Assembly: GCA_031289425.1 (NCBI GenBank)
Contig: JAITPM010000021.1
Span: 1-42,325, forward strand
Direction: 5' to 3'
Length of the DNA stretch: 42,325 bases
Source: Fusobacteriaceae bacterium
GTDB lineage: Bacteria > Fusobacteriota > Fusobacteriia > Fusobacteriales > Fusobacteriaceae
The position numbers and the translations under genes are program-made. Within the stretch, counting starts at the first letter, position 1, and the number at the start of each line of letters is the position of its first letter. Below, piece by piece: positions 35,420 through 42,325 of the stretch. The notes under the pieces are model-generated. The model worked only from the letters and a program-made list of their open reading frames with translations, had not been told where the DNA came from and did not search any database.

Positions 35420-36799
35420 TTATTTCCCTACACAAAAATTTTTAAAAATATGATCCAATAGGTCTTCACTTGATATTTCTCCGGTAATTTCTCCAAGATA
35501 ATCCAAAGCATCCCTTATATCAATTGCCATTAAATCCATTGGAAAGCCTTCTCTTATTATATTTAACAAATTATTTATTGCTACCATCACCTTGTCTAGA
35601 GATGATTTATGTCTTATATTTGTTATTATGATTTTATTTTGATATTTTTCTACTTTTTCTTTTATAATAAAATCATAAATCTCATTTTCCATTTTATTTA
35701 TTCCTTCATTTGTAAGTGCAGAAATCTCTATCCATTTTTTTATTTTATCTACCTTATCCAAATGTAGTATTTTTTTAATATCAATCTTATTTATAATACC
35801 AATTGTTTTATCTATTTTTTCTTCTAATAAAGAATTGTAAATTTCAATATCCTCATTTTCTAATTCTTTTGAGCTATCTATAATAAATAATATTAAATCT
35901 GCTTTTTTTAAGATTTCTTTCGCTTTTGTTACACCGATATTTTCTATAAAATCATTTGTATTTCTAATTCCGGCAGTATCTGTAAGAAGTAAATTTATTC
36001 CCTTTATCTTTATACTTTCCTCTATTACATCTCTTGTGGTTCCTGGAATATTTGTAACTATAGCTCTTTCTTCTTTGATTAAAGCATTTAAAATGCTTGA
36101 TTTACCTACATTAGGTTTACCAATTATTGCCGTTTTTATTCCATCTTTTATAATTTTTCCAGATTCATAGGAATTTATTAAATCACCTATTTCTTTTTTT
36201 ACAATTTCTAAATTTTCTACCAAATTAGAAGGTATCGGATCATCTATCCCCTCTTCAGGGTAATCTAAAACAACATTTATATGTGCGGCTACATCCAAGA
36301 TTAATTTTTTTAAACTTTTTATTTTATCAGATAAATCACCACGAAGCTGATTAATGGCTAAAACATTAGACTTATCATTTTTACTATTTATTATATCTAT
36401 AGTGGCTTCTGCTTGAATTAAATCAATTCTTCCATTTAAAAACCCTCTTCTTGTAAATTCTCCCTTTTCTGCTAATCTTACCCCATTTTTTAATACTATT
36501 TCTAATATTCTATTGACTAAAAAATAACCCCCATGACAATTTATTTCTATAATATTTTCTCCACTATAAGTCTTATGCCCCTTCATAACAGATACTAAAA
36601 CCTCATCAATAATAGAAAAATTATCATGTATATGCCCATAATTAATAGAAAAATTACTTAAATCATTTATTTTTTTTCCAGATTTTGGAATAAAAATTTT
36701 TTCTAAAATATGCAGTGCATCTTCTCCAGATATCCTTACAATCCCAATTCCACCATCACCAACAGGGGTAGAAATAGCAGTAATTGTATCAAATATCAT
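35420..36799 (-). CDS. mnmE: tRNA modification GTPase MnmE
   Basis: A 459-residue MnmE: the N-terminal tetrahydrofolate-binding domain starts [22 protein letters not shown], the embedded GTPase has GKPNVGKSS near 228, DTAGIR near 274 and NKID near 338, and the C-terminus ends FCVGK with the essential cysteine. Partner of MnmG in U34 modification. 10 bp after khpB, in the rpmH-led gene run. Confidence 0.97.
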   Translation of the reverse strand: MIFDTITAISTPVGDGGIGIVRISGEDALHILEKIFIPKSGKKINDLSNFSINYGHIHDNFSIIDEVLVSVMKGHKTYSGENIIEINCHGGYFLVNRILEIVLKNGVRLAEKGEFTRRGFLNGRIDLIQAEATIDIINSKNDKSNVLAINQLRGDLSDKIKSLKKLILDVAAHINVVLDYPEEGIDDPIPSNLVENLEIVKKEIGDLINSYESGKIIKDGIKTAIIGKPNVGKSSILNALIKEERAIVTNIPGTTRDVIEESIKIKGINLLLTDTAGIRNTNDFIENIGVTKAKEILKKADLILFIIDSSKELENEDIEIYNSLLEEKIDKTIGIINKIDIKKILHLDKVDKIKKWIEISALTNEGINKMENEIYDFIIKEKVEKYQNKIIITNIRHKSSLDKVMVAINNLLNIIREGFPMDLMAIDIRDALDYLGEITGEISSEDLLDHIFKNFCVGK

Positions 36800-36809
36800 A
36801 ACTTTCCCC

Positions 36810-37778
36810 CTATTTTTTTCTTTTTATAACTATGTACCTTTTGGGATCTTTACCCTCGCTATAAGTCTCCAATTGTGCATATCTATTCATAACTTCATGT
36901 ATTATTTTTCTTTCCTTGGCAGGCATAGGATTAAGTTTTATCATCTTATTTGTTTTTAAGGTTTTTTCTGCCATTTTCCTTGCTAATTTTTTTAGAGTGT
37001 CATATCTTTTTTCTTTAAATCCTTCTACATCAACTTCGATTCTGTATCTTTTAAATATAGACTTTAGTATATATTCAAAATTATTTAATGTTTTTCCTTT
37101 TTTACCAATTATTATTCCATTATCTTCTCCATATATATTTACAAGATAAGATCTTTCAGAATTTTTTATTACTTTTGCTTCTAAATTTAAACCCATCTTT
37201 TCCAGTAATATTTCAGTCTTTTCCAATAAAGATTCACTTATATCTTCGAAAACAATATTGTTAAGTTCGTTACTACTTCCCTCTAAAACATATTGGTTAA
37301 CTGTTTTTTCTTCTGTTTTATCTAGTAATTTATTATATTGATTAACTTTATCATCATATTTTTTTTCTGGTACATATATATCTTTTTTATTCTCTTCTCT
37401 TTTATTCTCTTCTCTTTTATTCTCTTCTTTTTTATTTTCTTCTTTTTTATTCTCTTCTTTTTTATTTTCTTCTCTTTTGTTTTCTTCTCTTTTTATCTCA
37501 TCTTTTTTACTTTCTCTCTTTTTATTTTCATCTTTTTTTATTTCTTTTTGCGTAATGTCAACCTTTGCATGAGTTTCATTTTTATAGCTTACTTTCTTAT
37601 CTTTATCTATTTCTATAGAATAAACCCCCTCTTTAGTGAAAAGTCCTAAAAAGGATTTACTTTTTTGTATTTCTATTATGTTTACTATATTTTCTTCCCT
37701 AGCTTCAAATATATTTAGAGCTCTCTTTATTGCCTCTTCTTTTGTCATAGCTTTTATTTCTATAGTTTTACTACTCAT
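36810..37778 (-). CDS. khpB: RNA-binding protein KhpB (Jag/EloR) with repeat linker
   Basis: A 322-residue protein: N-terminal Jag domain ([21 protein letters not shown] and [12 protein letters not shown]), a charged linker of about 55 residues, then a KH domain with [18 protein letters not shown] and a C-terminal R3H domain ([15 protein letters not shown]). It binds RNA with KhpA and influences envelope growth in other bacteria. The linker at residues 96-130 is seven copies of a five-residue unit (KREEN or KKEEN). One bp separates it from yidC. Confidence 0.94.
   Translation of the reverse strand: MSSKTIEIKAMTKEEAIKRALNIFEAREENIVNIIEIQKSKSFLGLFTKEGVYSIEIDKDKKVSYKNETHAKVDITQKEIKKDENKKRESKKDEIKREENKREENKKEENKKEENKKEENKREENKREENKKDIYVPEKKYDDKVNQYNKLLDKTEEKTVNQYVLEGSSNELNNIVFEDISESLLEKTEILLEKMGLNLEAKVIKNSERSYLVNIYGEDNGIIIGKKGKTLNNFEYILKSIFKRYRIEVDVEGFKEKRYDTLKKLARKMAEKTLKTNKMIKLNPMPAKERKIIHEVMNRYAQLETYSEGKDPKRYIVIKRKK
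37386..37493 (-). repeat. 15-bp tandem repeat coding [10 protein letters not shown] units inside khpB
   Basis: Seven consecutive 15-bp units encode [30 protein letters not shown] and KREEN. Units differ at single bases but all keep the frame. Confidence 0.9.
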
Positions 37779-37779
37779 A

Positions 37780-39225
37780 TTATTCTCCTCTTTTCATAAT
37801 CCAATATTGTTGGACTACAGATAAAACAGTCGAAATAAGCCAATATAATTGTAAACCAGACGGCATCTTTAAAGATATAAATACCATCATTAAAGGCATA
37901 ATTACTCCCATGTTTTTCATCATAGGATTGTCCCCTGAACCAGTGCTCATCATCTTTTGTTGAAGATATGTTACTACCCCAGTCAAAACAGGTAAAATAT
38001 AATAAGGATCAGGATTTACCAGATCCAACCATATAAATACCGGACCAATCATATATGAATATAAATATTTCATTGTAGTTCCACTTTCTAAAGTGATAGC
38101 TTCAGAAAATACCCTTGAAAATTCAGGTATTAGACCACTTCTTAAAACACCAAACAATGCAAATAATATTGGCATTTGTAGAAGTAGAGGTAAACACCCT
38201 GCCATTTGTGCCATTGGACTAAGTCCATGTTTTTTATATACTTCTAAAGTTGCCTGTTGCTCCATTTGTGGATTACCTTTATGCTTTTCCTTTGCTTTCT
38301 CTATTTCAGGTTGTAATTTTTTCATAATTTTCATAGACTTATCTTGTTTTATCGTAAGTGGAAGCAAAATTATTTTTATAATAATAGTTGACAAAATTAT
38401 AGCCATTCCATAATTCTTTGTCATATTATATACTCCCAAAATAAGTCTAGCTATTACATCTTTGATTGTTTGCCAAACAATATTACCTTTTTTTATTACT
38501 CCATATTTTTCTTCCCTTATTCCTGTTTCACTTACAATATTCTTCATATTTTCTATAAATTCTTTTTCTGCATCTGAAGAATTTTCATTTATTTTAATAT
38601 CTATTGTTTTTTCATCCAATATTTTTTTAATTAAAGAGGATATTTTTTCTGAATCCTTATCATTAAGATTAGATTTTAATACTTTTATTTTTTCTATTTT
38701 TTCATTACTTGTTGTTACTTCAACTTCCATAAAATCATCAGAGATTTTAGCGACAGATAAAAAAGTACCTATTGGTAATTTATCTACTTTATCTCTCAAT
38801 AGTTTTGATGAGAAGGTTTCTGCTTTTTTTACTGCATTTAAAAGTAAATTATATATATTTTTGTCTTCGTTGTTTAGTTTGTTTTCTTTTGTTTCCACTT
38901 CTTTTTTATTTTTTATTTGTTCCAAAAAAAATTCTGCTTTTTCTTTATCTTTAAGAATATTATCATTTTTTTCTATTTTTATTGATTCAATTTTTTCTTT
39001 ACTAAAATTTACAGATATGACATCACTAATTTCCTTAACTTGATTTTCTTTTCCTTTACCTAAAATACTACTTAAAAAACCTTTCTTTTCACTCTCTCCG
39101 ACTCTTTCGTAAAAAACGCCTTCTTTGTATTCTATTTTTTTATCTGTTTCTTTTGGTTTACTCATCATAAAGTAAACTACCATAAAGATAATGATCATGG
39201 GTAAATATTTTTTTATGCTTTCCAT
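37780..39225 (-). CDS. yidC: Membrane protein insertase YidC
   Basis: A 481-residue YidC of the Gram-negative plan: an N-terminal anchor (KKYLPMIIIFMVVYFMMS), a periplasmic domain of about 220 residues, and the conserved core with NYGMAIILSTIIIKIILLPLT, the QMAGCLPLLLQMPILFALFGVL block and two further helices ending in VVQQYWIMKRGE. It inserts proteins into the inner membrane with or without SecYEG. Lies directly after yidD. Confidence 0.95.
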   Translation of the reverse strand: MESIKKYLPMIIIFMVVYFMMSKPKETDKKIEYKEGVFYERVGESEKKGFLSSILGKGKENQVKEISDVISVNFSKEKIESIKIEKNDNILKDKEKAEFFLEQIKNKKEVETKENKLNNEDKNIYNLLLNAVKKAETFSSKLLRDKVDKLPIGTFLSVAKISDDFMEVEVTTSNEKIEKIKVLKSNLNDKDSEKISSLIKKILDEKTIDIKINENSSDAEKEFIENMKNIVSETGIREEKYGVIKKGNIVWQTIKDVIARLILGVYNMTKNYGMAIILSTIIIKIILLPLTIKQDKSMKIMKKLQPEIEKAKEKHKGNPQMEQQATLEVYKKHGLSPMAQMAGCLPLLLQMPILFALFGVLRSGLIPEFSRVFSEAITLESGTTMKYLYSYMIGPVFIWLDLVNPDPYYILPVLTGVVTYLQQKMMSTGSGDNPMMKNMGVIMPLMMVFISLKMPSGLQLYWLISTVLSVVQQYWIMKRGE

Positions 39226-39261
39226 TTTATTTTAATTCCTCCTGAAACAGCTGATATATTT

Positions 39262-39486
39262 TTATTTTTTTTTAGGTACTGGATCATAACCTCCAGGATG
39301 GAAGGGATGACATTTTAATATTCTTTTTATTCCTAAAAAAAAACCTTTTATAAATCCATGCACTTCTATTGCTTCATAAGTATAAGCTGAACAGCTAGGA
39401 TAAAATCTACAATTTGTTCCTAAAAATATACTTATATATTTTTGATAAAATTTTATTAAAAAAAGTGCAATTGTTTTCATTTTCAT
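39262..39486 (-). CDS. yidD: Membrane protein insertion efficiency factor YidD
   Basis: A 74-residue YidD with the family's [15 protein letters not shown] (three-cysteine region) and [18 protein letters not shown]. Small inner-membrane-associated protein thought to help YidC. Located between rnpA and yidC, the standard place. Confidence 0.95.
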   Translation of the reverse strand: MKMKTIALFLIKFYQKYISIFLGTNCRFYPSCSAYTYEAIEVHGFIKGFFLGIKRILKCHPFHPGGYDPVPKKK

Positions 39487-39525
39487 TTTCCTAATTAAAA
39501 ATAAATAAAAAATTCAATATAAAAT

Positions 39526-39867
39526 TTATAACATAAAAAGATTGCTAGTTTTAAAAATTTTTACCATATCTTTTTCGATATCTTCATATTTTATGTTTTT
39601 TATATTTTTACCAGCAATTTTTTTACAAACAAAAATAATATCATAACTTTTTTTTATAAATTTTTCATTTTTCCTGTAGTATTCCCTGTATAATCTTTTT
39701 AGACGATTACGACAGACAGCATTTCCAATTTTTTTACTTGCAACAAATCCACAATTATTGGCATTGTTTGAATTCTTTTTAAAAAAAATAAGGGAGTAAT
39801 ATCCGAAAGTTTTTTTACCTTGATTATAGATAGATTGGAACTCCTTATCTTTTTTTAATGTATTCAT
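39526..39867 (-). CDS. rnpA: Ribonuclease P protein component
   Basis: A 113-residue RnpA. The conserved RNR signature is in KKIGNAVCRNRLKRLYREYYR (about 45-65), preceded by the KKDKEFQSIYNQGKK N-terminus. It binds RNase P RNA for tRNA 5'-end maturation. 67 bp after rpmH and very likely in the same transcript. Confidence 0.96.
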   Translation of the reverse strand: MNTLKKDKEFQSIYNQGKKTFGYYSLIFFKKNSNNANNCGFVASKKIGNAVCRNRLKRLYREYYRKNEKFIKKSYDIIFVCKKIAGKNIKNIKYEDIEKDMVKIFKTSNLFML

Positions 39868-39934
39868 AAAAATTTACTCCTAATTTTTTCCTAATTTTTT
39901 ATACAAATTATAAAAAATTATAAAACATATGAGT

Positions 39935-40069
39935 TTATGCTGCTAATTTGTATCTACCTTTTAATTTTCTTCTTTTTAATACTTTTCTTCCATTTTTGGT
40001 TTTCATTCTAGACATAAAACCATGATCTTTTTTTCTTTTTCTATTATTTGGTTGAAATGTTCTTTTCAT
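39935..40069 (-). CDS. rpmH: Ribosomal protein bL34
   Basis: A 44-residue L34: it starts [14 protein letters not shown], contains [16 protein letters not shown] and ends [16 protein letters not shown] lies 6 nt before the ATG. Head of the rpmH-rnpA-yidD-yidC-khpB-mnmE run and the usual marker of the bacterial chromosomal origin region. Confidence 0.97.
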   Translation of the reverse strand: MKRTFQPNNRKRKKDHGFMSRMKTKNGRKVLKRRKLKGRYKLAA

Positions 40070-40104
40070 TGTTTCACCTCCAAAATTTATTATCTCAGAT
40101 ATTT

Positions 40105-40133
40105 ATTATAAAAGATTTTTCTCATTTAGTCAA
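40105..40133 (-). promoter_or_regulatory. rpmH promoter
   Basis: Minus-strand TTGACT (40128-40133), 17-bp spacer and perfect TATAAT (40105-40110), start near 40098, 36 bp before the rpmH ATG. Confidence 0.8.
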
Positions 40134-40821
40134 GCATTTATTAGATTTTTTATTTGTTTTTTCTTTTCCTGTTTAAAAAATGTTTTTATTGTATTCTTAG
40201 TTTTATGTACAGACTAATTTAAAATAATAATTTTGTTTTTCTTAGAATTTTAGTTAAAAAAAAGATGAAAAAAATAAATTTATATTATTGCACATATACA
40301 AATGATATTTTTCTATTTTTACTCATTTTTTATTTTTTAATGGATGTATTTTTTATTAAAAAATTTGATTTTTAATATTATTGTTAATATGAATTAATAA
40401 AATATGAGAAGTTTATGTATTTTTATAAATTTTGAAAACATAAAAATAGGAAAAAAATTAAGATTTTTTTATTTTTAACAATATACAAACAAAAAATGCT
40501 GCAATTTTGATATTAGAACATTTTTTAATTATTTTTATACTTGGTAAAAATAGGGATAAAAAATGAAAAGGTTAAAAATAAAAAAATATTATTGAGAATA
40601 AACATAACTATGAAGAAAAAAAAATTTAATATTTATTTTTGTTCGTATACATATAATTTATTAAGATTTTTTATTTAAAATATTAAAGGCATATAACAAA
40701 AAAATTATAGTTTGGGTTTTATTTAACTTGCATTTTATTTCTATTGATATACATAAAAATTTTTTTCAATATATTTTTAGGTTAAATAGTTAAATTTTAT
40801 CTCTTATAAATAAAAATAAGG
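40134..40821. other. AT-rich intergenic region, candidate replication origin
   Basis: About 690 bp without a gene lie between the divergent rpmH and initiator-gene promoters. It is extremely A/T-rich with many A- and T-runs. No consensus DnaA box (TTATCCACA or close variants) was found by eye; the nearest is TTATGTACA near 40203. A motif TTAAGATTTTTTATTT occurs at 40458 (one extra T) and 40661, with a shorter relative at 40141, and TAAAAATAGG occurs at 40441 and 40545 with a variant at 40811. These may be iteron-like or only chance in such DNA. Position next to rpmH and an initiator gene is the main support for an origin. Confidence 0.45.
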
Positions 40822-40850
40822 TTGAAATACTTTGACTTTTATTATATAAT
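40822..40850 (+). promoter_or_regulatory. Promoter of the replication initiator-like gene
   Basis: Plus-strand TTGAAA (40822-40827), 17-bp spacer and perfect TATAAT (40845-40850), predicting a start near 40857 and a 33-nt leader with TAAGGA 8 nt before the ATG. Confidence 0.8.
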
Positions 40851-40889
40851 TCTAATAATTATTTATAAAAAATTTTAAGGATAACAACT

Positions 40890-42325
40890 ATGAGTGAAGA
40901 AGCAATCGAAGTAATGGATTTAAAAAATGAAAATCAAGAAATCGTTGATAGTCTTATAATATCAAATTCGGGATCTCTTTTAGAGGACATTACCAATTTG
41001 GAAAATATTAATGATTTTGAAATTACAAGTAGCCAGGTTCCGGATATAGAATTAAAAGAAATAGTAGTAAAGGGAACTGGTAACTTTCTTAATTTGCAGG
41101 AAAATGTAGTAAATATTCCCATAGAAATGATAGTTTTTCCTTTTTTCACTTACCAAAAACAGAATAAAAGAAAAAATTTTGAATATGATTTTCGTGATTT
41201 AGGCGTAAAAATGTTCAGCATTCTTACAGCCAAAAGTGCTTCAGATAAAGTTTTTCAACCTTCGACGTTTGAAGAAAAAATTTATACATATTTGATCTCC
41301 ATGTATGAATGTAAAAAAGAAAAAAATGACAATGAAGATTATATCGAATTTGAAATATCTGATTTTATAACCAATTTCCTTGGAAATAAAATGAATAGGA
41401 CATATTATATAAAAGTGGAACAAGCATTAAAAAATCTAAAAAGCACAGAATATCAATTTATTATATCAAATCATACGAATTTAGGAAAATATAAATTCGA
41501 AGATGCAGAATTCAAATTACTTACTTATCAAAAATTAAGTAAAGGCAAAAAAAAATATTATAGAGTTATTTTAAATAAAAATGTTAGACAGAAAATAAAA
41601 AGTAAAAGATATATTATATATAATTCCAAAGCACTCTTAGAAATACTTACAAAAGATCCTATAGCCGGAAGAATATATAGATATATCAGTAAAATAAGAT
41701 ACGATAAGGGGATAGGAAGTATAAATGTGAGAACTTTAGCTGCTATTATCCCATTAAAAACAGAACAAATTACAACAAGAAAAGATAAAAAAGGAAAGGA
41801 TAAAGAATATACACTATGCAGATTAAAACAGGTTGTAAAAAGAATTGAAAAAGCATTTGATTGTTTAGTCGAGTTGGGTTATATATTAGAAGGCTATTTG
41901 GTAGAAGAATCTAAAGCTGAAGATACATATTATATAAAATATAGATTCAATCCAGAAAAAGATGGGAAATGTCATATTTCAGAGTATATAATTAAAAATA
42001 AAAAAAGAGAAAAAGAAGAGATAGAGGATGCTCAGATAATAACAGAAAGAAATTTAACTGTTTTAAATGGAGCTTCTCAAAAATTAAAGACAACTTATAT
42101 GGTGGATAAAGAGAATCAAACTATTTTTCCTGAAAGTTTATTGGAATCTATAAAATTGGTCAAAAAGAACATTTATGTAAAAAAAGCATGGAATATAGGG
42201 ATTGAAAACAGGCTTTTAAAAATTTTAGATGAATATGGAATAAATACAGTAAAAGAAGTATTAAATAGATTATACAGAAGGAAAACTCCAATTAGAGCTT
42301 TAGTTCAATTCGTGAATGGAATTTT
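40890..42325 (+). CDS. Plasmid-type replication initiator (Rep)-like protein, partial
   Basis: An open frame of 478 codons with no stop, cut by the right window edge. A 75-residue acidic N-terminus precedes a segment NIPIEMIVFPFFTYQKQNKRKNFEYDFRDLGVKMF (split over about 75-109) and QPSTFEEKIYTYLISMYE (123-140). This layout resembles the first winged-helix domain of plasmid RepA/Rep initiators, where a 'P-F-F' strand is followed by a helix starting at a T-F-D/E motif. A second winged-helix-like part spans about 245-355 (LLEILTKDPIAGRIYRYIS through VKRIEKAFDCLVELGYI), and a helical tail follows. No AAA+ Walker motifs and no DnaA domain IV signature occur in the part seen, so it is not DnaA although it occupies the dnaA place beside rpmH. 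Start has TAAGGA at 8 nt and a strong promoter. Family assignment is by recognition only. Confidence 0.65.
   Translation, partial: MSEEAIEVMDLKNENQEIVDSLIISNSGSLLEDITNLENINDFEITSSQVPDIELKEIVVKGTGNFLNLQENVVNIPIEMIVFPFFTYQKQNKRKNFEYDFRDLGVKMFSILTAKSASDKVFQPSTFEEKIYTYLISMYECKKEKNDNEDYIEFEISDFITNFLGNKMNRTYYIKVEQALKNLKSTEYQFIISNHTNLGKYKFEDAEFKLLTYQKLSKGKKKYYRVILNKNVRQKIKSKRYIIYNSKALLEILTKDPIAGRIYRYISKIRYDKGIGSINVRTLAAIIPLKTEQITTRKDKKGKDKEYTLCRLKQVVKRIEKAFDCLVELGYILEGYLVEESKAEDTYYIKYRFNPEKDGKCHISEYIIKNKKREKEEIEDAQIITERNLTVLNGASQKLKTTYMVDKENQTIFPESLLESIKLVKKNIYVKKAWNIGIENRLLKILDEYGINTVKEVLNRLYRRKTPIRALVQFVNGI

Noticed and set aside
38462-39043. A 193-codon hydrophobic open frame on the plus strand.
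   Set aside because: It lies antisense to the periplasmic domain of yidC and is rich in F, S and L from A-rich minus-strand codons. It is a shadow frame.
40200-40212. TTATGTACA as a DnaA box.
   Set aside because: It differs from TTATCCACA at two positions and stands alone; in such AT-rich DNA a single near match carries little weight.
40934-41423. Two minus-strand frames of 60-71 codons at the right end.
   Set aside because: They are antisense to the continuous 478-codon plus-strand Rep-like frame, which has its own promoter and ribosome-binding site.

Overview
The window looks like a very AT-rich, anaerobic, Gram-negative bacterium, most likely a Fusobacteriota member of the Leptotrichiaceae kind. 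This is inference from four things: the rpmH-rnpA-yidD-yidC-khpB-mnmE-mnmG block in the order I recall for Fusobacterium, LPS heptosyltransferase genes, a rubredoxin/superoxide reductase pair, and strongly A/T-biased codon use. No transposon, rRNA or tRNA was recognised.

Region 1 (1-9800) is a type II CRISPR-Cas locus. At least 52 repeats of 36 bp with 51 spacers of 30 bp fill 1-3402 at an exact 66-bp period, and the array may continue beyond the left edge. A promoter at 3433-3461, the tracrRNA layout and the distal repeat variants all say the array is read on the minus strand. A Csn2-like P-loop ATPase (3500-4513, plus) diverges from the array and converges on a tight minus-strand operon cas9-cas1-cas2. 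A tracrRNA gene (about 9685-9797, plus) lies upstream of cas9, transcribed away from it, with a perfect 26-bp palindrome between the two promoters. The leader end is complementary to the first repeat and can form a 14-bp hairpin with it.

Region 2 (10015-17203, minus) is a probable long transcription unit: three GT9 heptosyltransferase-type genes and a WaaY-like kinase for LPS core, then recA, recX, plsC and tsaD. Region 3 (17361-18458, minus) is an oxygen-defence set: PerR-like repressor, superoxide reductase and rubredoxin, with a good PerR-box candidate over the perR start of transcription. Region 4 (18574-25797, minus) holds nadK, recN, a catalytically degraded Xer-like protein, era, an ABC exporter, truA and a GNAT acetyltransferase. 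Region 5 (26032-29888, minus) holds an EnvC-like factor with FtsX (no ftsE beside them) and a split transketolase. Region 6 (29999-40069, minus) holds mfd, a DUF1294 membrane protein and the origin-proximal block mnmG, mnmE, khpB, yidC, yidD, rnpA, rpmH.

Region 7 (40070-42325) is an AT-rich intergenic stretch of about 820 bp followed by a plus-strand gene, cut by the window edge, that looks like a plasmid-type replication initiator. It sits exactly where dnaA is expected next to rpmH. Together with the lack of consensus DnaA boxes, this makes the right end the most unusual part after the CRISPR locus. A further genome-wide oddity is in-frame expansion of short charged repeats (15-bp units) inside KhpB, MnmG, NadK and RecX.
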